The notes under the pieces: model-generated
What the model was told of the DNA's origin: nothing
Database searches by the model: none
Seen by the model: only the letters and a program-made list of their open reading frames with translations
Shown: piece by piece, positions 52,052-61,221 of the stretch
Layout: every line of letters begins with the position of its first letter
How positions within the stretch are numbered: the stretch's first letter is position 1
From: Tissierella simiarum
Lineage (GTDB): Bacteria > Bacillota > Clostridia > Tissierellales > Tissierellaceae
Direction of reading: 5' to 3'
DNA: 64,000 nucleotides
NCBI RefSeq assembly: GCF_018917865.1
Contig: NZ_JAHLPM010000011.1
Coordinates: forward strand, 1-64,000
Position numbers and translations under genes: made by a program

Positions 52052-53724
52052 TGGAAAAAGTAATTTCTTTAATTAAAACTGACTTTAATATTACCTTTGG
52101 CTTATCTTCCATCGTTTATAGTTTCAAAAATAAAAAGAATAGATGGCAGATGATTTTAATCGGTTTTGCTTTTCTATCACTTATTCCAACTTACTTTATG
52201 TTAATAAGTGGATTAGTTAAAATATATGATGCATATAGACAAATTGGTCAGCAATCCATGTTTTTATTAAATGGATTTCTAGCTTCACAAATGTTAGTAT
52301 TTTTATTTGGTCTTTTATATGTTATGTCCAAGTATTATTTTTCTAATGATTTAAACCAATTAGTTCCATTACCAATCAAGCCTAGTTATATAGTAGGTTC
52401 AAAATTTGTAACTTTAATGTTTAGTGAGTATCTAACATCTCTTCCAATCATACTTCCTTTTATAATTATATATGGAATAAAGGGAAGTGAGGGAATAGTA
52501 TATTGGATTTACTCCTTGTTATTAACACTTACTTTACCAGCACTCCCTTTAGTTTTAGCTTCTATTTTAGTGATGATATTTATGAGATATACAAACGTTA
52601 AAGGAAAAAAGGATTTAATTAGAATTGTAGGAGCCGTTTTATTTCTAATAATTTTATTCTTTTTTCAATTTAAGATTCAATCTATTGCTCAAAAAGCATT
52701 AATGAAAGGAGATAACTTTTTCTTCGATTTAGTAAGAGATTCAAATCTTCTGGTAAAAAAGTTAGGATTAGCTTTTCCACCTAGTATGTGGGGATCTTTA
52801 GCCTTAAGTAATTATAGCAGCATAAAAGGATTTTTATATCTTTTATTATTTATAGGTATAGCAGTAGGTGGATTGATTTTAATGTTATTTTTAAGTGAAA
52901 AGTTATTTTATGATGGATTAATAGGAAATATTGAGGTTTCTGCTGCAAAAGGTAAGGGTAGCAGGAAAGTAGATTTAAATAAATCTACTAAGGAAGCTAA
53001 TCCTTCCATTGCAATAGCTTTAAAAGAAATAAAGATGCTTTTTAGAACTCCTATTTATTTAATAAATTCTATTGGAGGAGTAATTATTGTTCCTATTATT
53101 TTAGTAATGTCTACTTTTGTTAATGGTGAAGAATCCATGGAGCCTATAAGGCTAATATTAGAAGGAAAACCCTATTTAATTACCTTATTTGGAATTGGAT
53201 TAATAATTGCTTTAGGAATGTTAAGTTCTATTGGTTGTACTACTTTTTCTAGAGAAGGAAAAAACTTCTGGATACAAAGAACCTTACCTATAAAAGTAGA
53301 AGATCAAATATATGGAAGAGTTATGGCTTCATTGATTATTCAATTAATGGGTTTGGTGGTTTTATTAGTCAGCATGTCTTTTATAACTAATATTGGTTTA
53401 TCATCTATATTTTGGATTAGTTTGTTAGGTTTATTAGGTAGTATTCCTATGACTCAACTTGGAATGACCATAGATATTTTAAGACCATTACTTGATTGGG
53501 ATAATCCTCAAGTAGCTATGAAGCAAAACCTTAATGTATTGATTGGAATGGGAATAGGTATTCTTTATGAAGGAGGAATAGTACTATTAGTTATTTTCTT
53601 AGTGAAAAATAACATAGGAATTAATTTAATATATGGTTTGTTAGTGTTAATATTTATTTTATTTAGCTATTGCTTATTTATTTTATTGAAAAAGTTAATA
53701 AATAAACAATTTCAACTGCTATAG
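52051..53724 (+). CDS. ABC transporter permease (putative exporter)
   Basis: A 557-residue polytopic membrane protein with about 12 hydrophobic segments arranged as two halves, joined by a charged linker (about residues 300-325). The layout matches large ABC-2-type exporter permeases paired with CcmA-like ATPases in clostridia. The substrate is unknown. The ATG overlaps the ATPase stop by one base, indicating translational coupling. Confidence 0.85.
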   Translation: MEKVISLIKTDFNITFGLSSIVYSFKNKKNRWQMILIGFAFLSLIPTYFMLISGLVKIYDAYRQIGQQSMFLLNGFLASQMLVFLFGLLYVMSKYYFSNDLNQLVPLPIKPSYIVGSKFVTLMFSEYLTSLPIILPFIIIYGIKGSEGIVYWIYSLLLTLTLPALPLVLASILVMIFMRYTNVKGKKDLIRIVGAVLFLIILFFFQFKIQSIAQKALMKGDNFFFDLVRDSNLLVKKLGLAFPPSMWGSLALSNYSSIKGFLYLLLFIGIAVGGLILMLFLSEKLFYDGLIGNIEVSAAKGKGSRKVDLNKSTKEANPSIAIALKEIKMLFRTPIYLINSIGGVIIVPIILVMSTFVNGEESMEPIRLILEGKPYLITLFGIGLIIALGMLSSIGCTTFSREGKNFWIQRTLPIKVEDQIYGRVMASLIIQLMGLVVLLVSMSFITNIGLSSIFWISLLGLLGSIPMTQLGMTIDILRPLLDWDNPQVAMKQNLNVLIGMGIGILYEGGIVLLVIFLVKNNIGINLIYGLLVLIFILFSYCLFILLKKLINKQFQLL

Positions 53725-53729
53725 AAGAT

Positions 53730-53767
53730 AAAAGAGACAAAATATTTAATTGTTTTGTCTCTTTTTT
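53730..53767 (+). terminator. Terminator after the ABC operon
   Basis: AAAGAGACAAAA/TTTTGTCTCTTT, 12 bp, with a T-rich tail. Confidence 0.85.
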
Positions 53768-53861
53768 ATTATTGTAAATTTTGACAAAAAATTAACTACT
53801 CTTTTATTGAGTTCAAATTTATTATATAATAAACTATAATATAGGGTTGGGGGGTATGTTT

Positions 53862-54002
53862 ATGAAGAAAAAAGAAATATTGAGGGTCAGTATTTTAACC
53901 CTTAGCCTTTTATTTCTAATAGTAGGAAAACTTAGAGGAGAAATAGCCACAGTTCTCGTTAAAGCTATTAACATATGTTTGGAGTGTGTTGGAATTGGGT
54001 AG
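53862..54002 (+). CDS. CD1871A family CxxC motif-containing mini-protein
   Basis: A 46-residue peptide: MKKKEILRVSILTLSLLFLI forms a single membrane helix, then RGEIATVLVKAINICLECVGIG with the CLEC motif at the end. This matches the clostridial CD1871A-type family, which regularly precedes a polyferredoxin-like membrane protein and TlpA-like proteins, exactly as here. The ATG follows GGGGGG at seven bases. It overlaps the next gene. It is probably a membrane redox partner. Confidence 0.8.
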   Translation: MKKKEILRVSILTLSLLFLIVGKLRGEIATVLVKAINICLECVGIG

Positions 54003-54870
54003 ATTAAATAGAAAACTGGTTCAAGTTATAACGGCTGTTGGAACTAATAGTTATATAAGTGGTTTTTTAAATGGAACTATATATAAAGGGAAACTTAAAA
54101 AGTTCTGTGTTCCTGGGCTTAATTGCTATTCTTGTCCTGGAGCTCTAGGTGCCTGTCCTATAGGAAGTCTACAGGCTGTTATAGGTTCAGCTAATTACTA
54201 TTTATCTTACTATGTGTTAGGAACTATTGCTTTATTTGGCTCTTTAATGGGACGTTTAGTATGTGGATGGCTTTGTCCTTTTGGACTTATACAGGAGCTA
54301 ATCCATAAAATTCCTTCTAAAAAGATTAGAATAAGTGGGAAAAATCCTTTGAAATACTTAAAGTATATAATACTAATTTCATTTGTAATACTTATGCCAA
54401 TGCTTATAGTTAACAAATTAGGTATGGGGGATCCTTATTTCTGTAAATATATTTGTCCTGCAGGTACTTTAGAAGCAGGAATTCCATTAGTACTGATGAA
54501 TCCATCTCTAAAACAAGCAATAGGTATAATTTTCTCATGGAAAGTATTTTTACTTCTAGTAACTATAGTAGGATCTATATTGATAGCCAGACCATTCTGT
54601 AGATTTATTTGCCCTTTAGGTGCCATATACGGTTTGTTTAATCCAGTATCTTTTTATAGATTAGAAGTATCCAATGAAAAATGCATAAGGTGTAACAAAT
54701 GTACTAAAACTTGTCCTGTATCTGTGGAAACTTATAAAACGCCTAATAGTCCCGAATGTATAAGATGTGGTGAGTGTATAAAAGCGTGTCCTACTAAGGC
54801 TATATCCAGTAAATTTGGTTTAAAAGAAGGAGAAGGAACTGGAGGAATAAAGGTTGAAAAAAATAATTAG
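53989..54870 (+). CDS. NapH/MauN-like 4Fe-4S membrane protein
   Basis: A protein of about 290 residues with several membrane helices. It has the NapH-type Cys motifs CGWLCPFG and CRFICPLGAIYG, plus CYSCPGALGACPIG near the start. A C-terminal 2[4Fe-4S] ferredoxin follows (CIRCNKCTKTCP and CIRCGECIKACP). It likely moves electrons between cytosolic ferredoxin and periplasmic-side thiols. The start is one of TTG 53989, TTG 53995 or GTG 53986; GGAGTG at 53981 favours one of the TTGs. It overlaps both neighbours. Confidence 0.87.
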   Translation: MELGRLNRKLVQVITAVGTNSYISGFLNGTIYKGKLKKFCVPGLNCYSCPGALGACPIGSLQAVIGSANYYLSYYVLGTIALFGSLMGRLVCGWLCPFGLIQELIHKIPSKKIRISGKNPLKYLKYIILISFVILMPMLIVNKLGMGDPYFCKYICPAGTLEAGIPLVLMNPSLKQAIGIIFSWKVFLLLVTIVGSILIARPFCRFICPLGAIYGLFNPVSFYRLEVSNEKCIRCNKCTKTCPVSVETYKTPNSPECIRCGECIKACPTKAISSKFGLKEGEGTGGIKVEKNN

Positions 54871-55393
54871 CAGAGTAATTGATATTATTCTTATTCTATT
54901 AATAATCTACCTTTCTTTTAGGTTGTTACAAAAAAAGGGGATTATAGAAAGTAAGTTAGATAAGATTGATAAAATACCTGCTTTTAAAGTAGAAGATGTT
55001 TATGACAATGAAATAACGGAGAAAATATTCAAGGAATATGACTTTACCATAGTAAATATATGGTCTCCCTTTTGTGGAGCATGTTTAGAAGAGTTAGCAG
55101 CATTAAAAGAACTAGAACCCTATATTGAAGAGAACAATGGAAGTATTTTAGGAATAGTTATAAATTCTAAAAAGGAAAGAGCATTAAAGACTATAGAAGA
55201 TTTACAATTAGAATTTATTAATGTTATTCCAAATAAAAAATTTTATAAAGATTTTGTTAAAGGAGTATTAAATACTCCTACTACTTTATTTGTAGATAAG
55301 GATGGAAATATACTTAAAAAGTCAACAGGTAGTTATGGTAAAGAAGGAGATATAAAATATATTAAAAAAGTAATAGAGAAGCTAAAATTTTAA
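54854..55393 (+). CDS. Membrane-anchored TlpA-like thioredoxin
   Basis: A 179-residue protein with an N-terminal membrane anchor (IIDIILILLIIYLSF-like, residues 8-25) and an extracytoplasmic thioredoxin fold: FTIVNIWSPFCGACLEELAA holds the redox CGAC, and NTPTTLFVDKDG the cis-Pro. It could receive electrons from the Fe-S membrane protein. It starts at TTG with GGAGG eight bases before, overlapping the upstream gene by 17 bp. Confidence 0.88.
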   Translation: MKKIISRVIDIILILLIIYLSFRLLQKKGIIESKLDKIDKIPAFKVEDVYDNEITEKIFKEYDFTIVNIWSPFCGACLEELAALKELEPYIEENNGSILGIVINSKKERALKTIEDLQLEFINVIPNKKFYKDFVKGVLNTPTTLFVDKDGNILKKSTGSYGKEGDIKYIKKVIEKLKF

Positions 55394-55404
55394 GAGGTGA
55401 AGAG

Positions 55405-56004
55405 ATGAATAAAAATATAAGGTTTTTAATGGTAGCTATTTTAGTTATGACATTGGCTATAACGGGTTGTACTTCAAAAAAGAATAGTGAAGATCTAGAT
55501 ACGTCTAAAAATGATGACCTTGTTATAGAAAATGAAGGAAATACAGAAGAAGTTCTTGAAGTTAAATTGCCTGAATTTAACTTAAAAGACGTAGAAGGCA
55601 ATGAAGTGTCTAGTGAAATATTTAATGATTATGAGATGACTATTGTTAGCTTTTGGCAAAGTACTTGTGGTCCCTGTATGGAAGAATTGGAAGCTTTAAA
55701 TGTAATATATGATGAATACAAAGATAAGGGTGTAAATGTTGTAGGGATAGCATTAGATGATGTGGAGACTATGGGAGATAAAGGTGTAAAAAAAGTTATC
55801 GAAATATTGGATCTAAAGTTTACTAATGTTATAGCTGATGAAGAATATGCTATCCAGCTAATGGATTATATAACAGGAACACCGACAGCTTTTATGGTGG
55901 GTAAAAATGGTGAGCTTTTAATGGATCCAAAGGTAGGTTCAGTAGGTAAGGATAACGATATAGAGGAGTTTAAAAAAATAGTTGAAGAAATAATTCAAAA
56001 ATAA
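55405..56004 (+). CDS. TlpA family thioredoxin lipoprotein
   Basis: A 199-residue lipoprotein: signal peptide MNKNIRFLMVAILVMTLAIT then GC lipobox, an acidic linker to residue 50, then a TlpA/ResA-like thioredoxin domain with CGPC (QSTCGPCMEEL) and GTPTAFMVGKNG. Two such proteins in tandem with a Fe-S membrane protein suggest an extracytoplasmic disulfide or thiol-reduction chain. The ATG follows AAGAGGTGAAGAG. Confidence 0.9.
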   Translation: MNKNIRFLMVAILVMTLAITGCTSKKNSEDLDTSKNDDLVIENEGNTEEVLEVKLPEFNLKDVEGNEVSSEIFNDYEMTIVSFWQSTCGPCMEELEALNVIYDEYKDKGVNVVGIALDDVETMGDKGVKKVIEILDLKFTNVIADEEYAIQLMDYITGTPTAFMVGKNGELLMDPKVGSVGKDNDIEEFKKIVEEIIQK

Positions 56005-56033
56005 TAAATCAGACTATAAAAATATATAAAGAT

Positions 56034-56072
56034 AAAAAGTCCTAATTTTTTATAAAAAATTAGGACTTTTTT
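56034..56072 (+). terminator. Terminator of the TlpA operon
   Basis: AAAAAGTCCTAATTTTTTAT with its reverse complement gives a near-perfect 39-base palindrome ending in T6. Confidence 0.85.
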
Positions 56073-56153
56073 AATTGTTTTAAAAAGAAGGTATATTTTT
56101 TAAATGAATCGCAAGATATCTAAAGGGAGAATTTTGCCAGTATACTATACTTA

Positions 56154-56179
56154 TATAATAGAAGTGATAACCATTATCA
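56154..56179 (+). promoter_or_regulatory. feoA promoter -10 and Fur box
   Basis: TATAAT (56154-56159) is followed by TGATAACCATTATCA (56165-56179), which fits the 7-1-7 Fur box with one mismatch between arms. Iron-dependent repression of feoAB is expected. Confidence 0.7.
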
Positions 56180-56205
56180 ATAAAAATATTAAGGGGGGAG
56201 ATATT

Positions 56206-56421
56206 ATGGAGCTATCAAGTTGTAAAAGACACTGTACTTATGAAGTTCAAGAGTTACCTAGTCTACATTTATTAAAAGTATTAGGACTAAGAGAAGGAAT
56301 AAATTTAAAAGTACAGAGTAAACAGCCTTTAGGAGGACCAATAGTAGTTAAGATTGGTAATAGAAGTATAGCTATAGCAAAATCATTGGCTAAAGATATT
56401 ATTGTTAAAGGGGGAAGCTAG
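56206..56421 (+). CDS. feoA: Ferrous iron transport protein A
   Basis: A 71-residue SH3-like FeoA protein: CTYEVQELPSLHLLKVLGLR, INLKVQSKQPLGGPIVVKIG and IAIAKSLAKDI are typical. It assists FeoB. The ATG at 56206 follows AAGGGGGGAGATATT; the longer frame upstream crosses the Fur box. feoB starts three bases after its stop. Confidence 0.92.
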   Translation: MELSSCKRHCTYEVQELPSLHLLKVLGLREGINLKVQSKQPLGGPIVVKIGNRSIAIAKSLAKDIIVKGGS

Positions 56422-56423
56422 AA

Positions 56424-58178
56424 ATGAGCTGCCATGGCAGTGGTAATCAAAGTGTAGCAGTAGATAATAAAATAAAAATCTTGTTAATGGGTAATCCAAA
56501 TGTAGGTAAGAGTGTTATATTTTCTAAATTAACGGGAGTCCATGTTGAAAGTTCTAATTATACGGGTACTACTGTTGATTATACGCTGGGAGAAATTAAT
56601 TTTAAAGATAGAGAAGGGGTAATGATTGATGTTCCCGGCACCTATTCTTTAGAAGCTAGCTCTGAAGCAGAAGAAGTGGCAGTAGCATTATTAGAAGAAG
56701 GAGCAGATGCAGTTATTTGTGTATTAGATGCAACTCATTTAGATAGGAATTTGGATTTGGCTTTCAAGTTAAAAGAACATTCAATACCTATTATATATTG
56801 TTTAAACTTAATGGATGTTGCTGAAAGACAAGGAATTACAATTGATACAGAAAAACTTTCTAAAGAGTTGGATGGACCAGTTATTTCTACTGTAGCTATT
56901 AAAAATATTGGGTTACAAGATTTATTGAAAAAATCTATAGAACTAGCTGGTACAGCAAGAACTCCAGAACCTGAATTAGATGATAAAGATAGATGGAATA
57001 AGATAAATAAAATAGTAGACAAAGTTCAATCTAAAGTAGAAAAAGAGCCTACTTTTATTGAAAAACTGGAGAATTGGACTATTCAACCTTGGCCAGGTAT
57101 ACCTATTGCTTTTTTAGTTTTAATTATCTCATTAGGTGTAGTGGTTGGCGGTGGTAAGGGATTAAGATCTTTGGTGCTTTTGCCTCTTGTTAAAAAAGTT
57201 ATTGTTCCCTTGTTTACTACTATAGTTTCTATGATTGTACCAGCAGGACTACTAAGGAATTTACTTGTAGGAGAATTTGGAATATTGATAATTGGAATAG
57301 AGTGGCCATTTGCTTTGATACTTCCCTATGTATTGTTGTTCTATATTGTATTTTCTTTCTTAGAAGATAGCGGATATTTACCTAGACTGGGAGTTCTAGC
57401 AGATGGCTTACTTAAACGAATAGGTATACAAGGTGGTAATATTATTCCTATTATGATGGGGTATGGATGTGCTGTTCCTGCTATTTTAGGAACTAGGGCT
57501 GCCACTACTTATAAAGAGAGACTTATGGTAGCGGCATTAGTATCTTTTGCAATACCTTGTGCTTCTCAAAGTGGTGCATTTATAGCACTGTTAGGAGATC
57601 GTTCTATTGCTGCATTAGTATTAATGTATTTAATTTCTTTTCTAGTAATAGTCATGGTAGGAATAGTAATGAATAGAGTTATACCAGGAAAAAGTCAGCC
57701 AATGTTATTAGAGATACCAAATTTGTTGATGCCTGATAAAAGTGCTTTTAAGAAAAAACTTAAGATTAGGATGAAACATTTTTTATTGGAAGCAGAGGTT
57801 CCTATGATGTTGGGGATTCTTTTAGCAGCAATTGTTGCAGAAACTGGAATCTTAGATAAGTTTAGTATATGGCTTGGACCTTTAGTTGAAGGCTGGCTAG
57901 GATTGCCTAAAGAAGCTAGTTTATCTTTATTATTAGGAATAATAAGAAGAGAATTAGCCGTATTACCCTTATTAGAGCTTAATTTAAATACCTTACAATT
58001 ATTAGTTGGCTCTGTAGTAGCATTATTCTATTTGCCATGTTTATCCGTCTTTGCTGTTTTAGCTAAAGAATTTTCATTAAAGACAGCAATTGCTATAGGA
58101 ATTGCTACGACAGTTTCTGCTTTTGTGTTTGCAGGGTTAATTAACCAAATTGGAAGACTTATATTGGCTATAGTTTAA
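56424..58178 (+). CDS. feoB: Ferrous iron transport protein B
   Basis: A 584-residue Fe(II) transporter. The N-terminal G domain has G1 GNPNVGKS, G3 DVPGTYSLE and G4 NLMD. The membrane part has the two Gate motifs, with GYGCAVPAILGTR and PCLSVFAVLAKE. The length is somewhat short for the family (typically 650-770 residues) but all core parts are present. The ATG follows GGGGGAAGCTAGAA. It is expressed with feoA under a Fur box. Confidence 0.95.
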   Translation: MSCHGSGNQSVAVDNKIKILLMGNPNVGKSVIFSKLTGVHVESSNYTGTTVDYTLGEINFKDREGVMIDVPGTYSLEASSEAEEVAVALLEEGADAVICVLDATHLDRNLDLAFKLKEHSIPIIYCLNLMDVAERQGITIDTEKLSKELDGPVISTVAIKNIGLQDLLKKSIELAGTARTPEPELDDKDRWNKINKIVDKVQSKVEKEPTFIEKLENWTIQPWPGIPIAFLVLIISLGVVVGGGKGLRSLVLLPLVKKVIVPLFTTIVSMIVPAGLLRNLLVGEFGILIIGIEWPFALILPYVLLFYIVFSFLEDSGYLPRLGVLADGLLKRIGIQGGNIIPIMMGYGCAVPAILGTRAATTYKERLMVAALVSFAIPCASQSGAFIALLGDRSIAALVLMYLISFLVIVMVGIVMNRVIPGKSQPMLLEIPNLLMPDKSAFKKKLKIRMKHFLLEAEVPMMLGILLAAIVAETGILDKFSIWLGPLVEGWLGLPKEASLSLLLGIIRRELAVLPLLELNLNTLQLLVGSVVALFYLPCLSVFAVLAKEFSLKTAIAIGIATTVSAFVFAGLINQIGRLILAIV

Positions 58179-58191
58179 AAGGTGATAGACT

Positions 58192-58836
58192 ATGATAACT
58201 AGTTGGACAAAGTGGATGGAAAAAAAGATTTCAAATTCAAATTTTCTAATAGGATTGTATGAAAACTATTATAGAAAAATTGTAAAGGATGAAGTTAAGT
58301 TAGCTGAAATGACCAATAAGGATAAGGTATTATGTATTGGAGGAGGTTCCATTCCTTGTACAGCCTTGCAGATAGCAAACTTAACTGGAGCAGAAGTTCA
58401 TGTAATAGATATTGATAGAAAGGCAGTGAATAATGCTAAAAATATAATAAGAAAGATGGGATTGGGAAATAAGATATATGTCACAGAAGCAAAAGGTGAA
58501 GATATAGATGTTGGCTCTTATAATGTTATTCACATAGCATTACAAGTTACTCCAAAAGAAAGAGTTGTAGAGCATATTTGGAGTAAATCTACAGAAGGAA
58601 CTAGGATAGTAGTTCGGTTACCTAAAAAAAGTTTAAAATGTTTCTATTCGAACTTATCTGATGAGTTTCTTAGCCAAAGGAAACCTTCTATTGAAGGTTG
58701 TTGTTTGCAAAATAGATGTAATACGATGAAAGAAATCTTACTCATGGTAAAAGGTAAGGAGGATACTATTTATGAAGAAATACCTACTGTACCTTTTAGG
58801 GGGAATAGGATTAGTACTCATAGTTCTATACTCTGA
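58192..58836 (+). CDS. Nicotianamine synthase-like SAM-dependent transferase
   Basis: A 214-residue class I SAM-binding protein. The glycine-rich loop is KVLCIGGGSIPCTALQ, the acidic residue is in VHVIDIDRKAVNNA, and IRKMGLGNKIYV follows. This resembles the core of nicotianamine-synthase/CntL-type aminobutanoyl transferases, though ordinary methyltransferases remain possible. A Cys-rich stretch (EGCCLQNRC) lies near the C-terminus. It begins 13 bp after feoB, so it is in the iron operon. Its 3' end overlaps the next gene by 65 bp. Confidence 0.65.
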   Translation: MITSWTKWMEKKISNSNFLIGLYENYYRKIVKDEVKLAEMTNKDKVLCIGGGSIPCTALQIANLTGAEVHVIDIDRKAVNNAKNIIRKMGLGNKIYVTEAKGEDIDVGSYNVIHIALQVTPKERVVEHIWSKSTEGTRIVVRLPKKSLKCFYSNLSDEFLSQRKPSIEGCCLQNRCNTMKEILLMVKGKEDTIYEEIPTVPFRGNRISTHSSIL

Positions 58837-59773
58837 TTGGAAGGCTGTCTGGACATATACTAAGTCAATATCTATAGAAATGTTTTTATTAGCACTAATT
58901 TTACAACTCCTTACGATTATATTAATAACTATACAATGGAAATTTATGATTTTGTGGATAGATAAGGAGTGTAGTTTTATAAATGTATTCAGAGTTAATA
59001 TGAAAGGAAATTTTGTTGATGCTATTACGCCTGGAGTTAAAATGGGTGGAGAATTAGCAAGAGCTTATGAAATACATAATAGATTAAAATTAAACTTAAG
59101 TGAAGCAGCGGTAGTAGTTGGTTTACAAAAAACTGTTAGCCTTTTAAGTTTCTTATTCCTAACAGTAATAAGCTTAGTATGGTTCTTTATTAATATGGAA
59201 AATCAACATAAAGTTTATTTTAATGTTTTTTTTATAGGAGTACTTATTTTAACTCTAAGTCTATTAGCTTTAATATTAGTATGCATTAAGCCTAACTTTG
59301 TTAAAAAAATATTGAGCAAACTTCCTTTTAATATAAAAATTAAAAATAAATTAGAAAAATTTTTTAAAGAGTATAATTTAGCACTAAATAAGTTGCTAAT
59401 AAAGAAAGATAAATTCTTGTATCAAATGTTGTTAGGTATGTTCATATGGCTATTATTTGCTTTTAAAATGGGTTTAGTGGTAAAAGGATTTAACATAAAG
59501 ATTGGATTTATTTCAATAGCAGCAATAACCTACTTAACATATATAGTCGGGATGATACCTTTATTACCTGGAAGTATAGGAAGTTTTGAAAGTACTATGG
59601 TTAGTCTTCTAGCTATTAAAGGAGTTCCAATAGAGCAAGGTATCGCCATTTCTGTTATATTTAGATTTATAACTTTTTGGTTTGAGTTTTGGATTAGTTT
59701 AATTGTATTAAGCATAGATAGATTAATTGTGAATTTTATAAAGGGTGGTAAATATGCTGGAGGCAAGACCTAA
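58772..59773 (+). CDS. Lysylphosphatidylglycerol synthase-type (UPF0104) flippase-like membrane protein
   Basis: A 333-residue protein with about eight membrane helices, matching the transmembrane part of MprF/AglD-like UPF0104 proteins: NMKGNFVDAITPGVKMGGEL near residue 80 and MIPLLPGSIGSFESTMVSL near residue 270. There is no soluble aminoacyltransferase domain. It probably flips a lipid or lipid-linked molecule. The ATG at 58772 follows AAGGAGGATACTATTT inside the upstream gene. It overlaps pssA by 20 bp. Confidence 0.83.
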   Translation: MKKYLLYLLGGIGLVLIVLYSDWKAVWTYTKSISIEMFLLALILQLLTIILITIQWKFMILWIDKECSFINVFRVNMKGNFVDAITPGVKMGGELARAYEIHNRLKLNLSEAAVVVGLQKTVSLLSFLFLTVISLVWFFINMENQHKVYFNVFFIGVLILTLSLLALILVCIKPNFVKKILSKLPFNIKIKNKLEKFFKEYNLALNKLLIKKDKFLYQMLLGMFIWLLFAFKMGLVVKGFNIKIGFISIAAITYLTYIVGMIPLLPGSIGSFESTMVSLLAIKGVPIEQGIAISVIFRFITFWFEFWISLIVLSIDRLIVNFIKGGKYAGGKT

Positions 59774-60341
59774 TAAGTACCAGAAATACTATGTATTACC
59801 TACTTTAATTACTTATTCTAATATGATGTTGGGGGCAACAGCTATTTTAATTATCAATAATAGATCTTTAAAAGAGTTAAGAGTATCCTGTATATTAGTG
59901 TTATTAGCTGCAATTACAGACAAGTTGGATGGATTTGTAGCTAGAAGGCTTAATATGACTAGTGACTTTGGTAAACAATTAGATTCCTTATGCGATTTAG
60001 TGTCCTTTGGGTTAGCTCCTGTAATCATTGGATGGAATATGGGCATTAACCTTTTAGGTTCAATAGGTATAGTGACATCTTTAATATTTATAGGAGCAGG
60101 AATCTTTAGGCTGGCTAGATTCAATGTTACAAAAGATGATACCTATATTATAGGATTGCCTATAACTATGTCAGGAGCTATAATGACTATAAAGTATATT
60201 ATGGACTATAACTATAAGCTAAAAGGCAATATCTTTGCAATAGCGCCTTATGACAATATTATACTGATGGCTATATTATCCTTATTAATGATAAGTAATT
60301 TTAAAATTAAAAAACCTAAATTATTAAATAAAAGTTCCTAA
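59754..60341 (+). CDS. pssA: CDP-diacylglycerol-serine O-phosphatidyltransferase
   Basis: A 195-residue membrane enzyme of the CDP-alcohol phosphatidyltransferase family. The catalytic motif DG-x2-AR-x8-G-x3-D-x3-D is complete, running from LDGFVARRL to LDSLCD (about residues 62-84). It would make phosphatidylserine, the precursor of phosphatidylethanolamine. The alcohol specificity is inferred from the PssA-like length. The ATG at 59754 follows AAAGGGTGG. It is last of the overlapping feoA-pssA operon. Confidence 0.85.
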   Translation: MLEARPNKYQKYYVLPTLITYSNMMLGATAILIINNRSLKELRVSCILVLLAAITDKLDGFVARRLNMTSDFGKQLDSLCDLVSFGLAPVIIGWNMGINLLGSIGIVTSLIFIGAGIFRLARFNVTKDDTYIIGLPITMSGAIMTIKYIMDYNYKLKGNIFAIAPYDNIILMAILSLLMISNFKIKKPKLLNKSS

Positions 60342-60366
60342 ATCAAAAAGATTTGGGAACTTTTTG
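60329..60366 (+). terminator. Terminator of the feo-pssA operon
   Basis: AAAAGTTCCTAAATC/GATTTGGGAACTTTT with an A5 loop and T5 tail; the left arm includes the pssA stop codon. Confidence 0.85.
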
Positions 60367-60418
60367 TGTTAAGGGAATATCATTATATATAGGGATAAAT
60401 TTAGAGGAGGTATAATAA

Positions 60419-61171
60419 ATGTATAAAGATATTGACAAAGAAGAGTTGACACTTATGGGATTATTTAGTACTAGTTGGGAAATATATAAAAAATGTTTTA
60501 AGCATATATTTCTTATAATTTTACTTTATTTGCCCTTATATATAGTTATGGATTATTTAGGTATTAATTTTAATAGTTTTAGGACTAGGAATAGTCCGCT
60601 AAATATTATTACAATTATTAGCGGGATTATAACAGTATTTATAAATGTAGGGATTATTTTTATAGTAAAAGAAAGACTAATTGATTTTCACAATGAAGAT
60701 ATTAACATAGGATATATTCTTAAAGAATCTCTATCTAAATGGTGGGATGTGCTAATAACAGAATTACTTAGTGGATTGATAATAATAGGGATGACTTTGT
60801 TACTTATTGTACCCGGTATTATATGGTCTATTTATTATATTTTTAGTTTGCAAGTAGTTGTAATAAAAGATTTAAGAGGAAAAGAAGCCTTAGATTTTAG
60901 TAAGGAAATGGTGTCAGGAAGATGGTGGAAGGTATTTGGAACTATATTTTTATTTAACTTAATTTTAGGAGGAATTAGTTTTTGTTTATTTAAATTTCAG
61001 ACCTATTATTTTGGTCAGTTAAGTATTATCACTGAAATTATAGTAGATATTATTGGAGCTATTTCTACAGTATTAATAACTATATTCTTTATGAATCTAG
61101 ACTTTAATGATCATAATTCTGCTGAATATAAATTAGAGGAATACATTGAAATAGATGAGGAAAGTATTTAA
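60419..61171 (+). CDS. Polytopic membrane protein (GPDPase membrane-domain/YciC-like)
   Basis: A 250-residue protein with about six membrane helices. It has an N-terminal STSWEIYKKCFKHIFLIILL and a central IIIGMTLLLIVPGIIWSIYY, which is characteristic of the glycerophosphoryl-diester-phosphodiesterase membrane domain and DUF975/YciC-like proteins, followed by GKEALDFSKEMVSGRWWKVF. There is no catalytic domain. The function is unknown. The ATG follows AGAGGAGGTATAATAA. Confidence 0.75.
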   Translation: MYKDIDKEELTLMGLFSTSWEIYKKCFKHIFLIILLYLPLYIVMDYLGINFNSFRTRNSPLNIITIISGIITVFINVGIIFIVKERLIDFHNEDINIGYILKESLSKWWDVLITELLSGLIIIGMTLLLIVPGIIWSIYYIFSLQVVVIKDLRGKEALDFSKEMVSGRWWKVFGTIFLFNLILGGISFCLFKFQTYYFGQLSIITEIIVDIIGAISTVLITIFFMNLDFNDHNSAEYKLEEYIEIDEESI

Positions 61172-61183
61172 TCGGAGTAAATA

Positions 61184-61221
61184 AAAAAATTATGGCACAA
61201 AATTTTGTGCCATAATTTTTT
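61184..61221. terminator. Bidirectional terminator between membrane protein and rpsD
   Basis: AAAAAATTATGGCACAAAA joined to its exact complement, a 38-base perfect palindrome with A6 and T6 ends, between convergent genes. It touches the rpsD stop codon. Confidence 0.85.
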
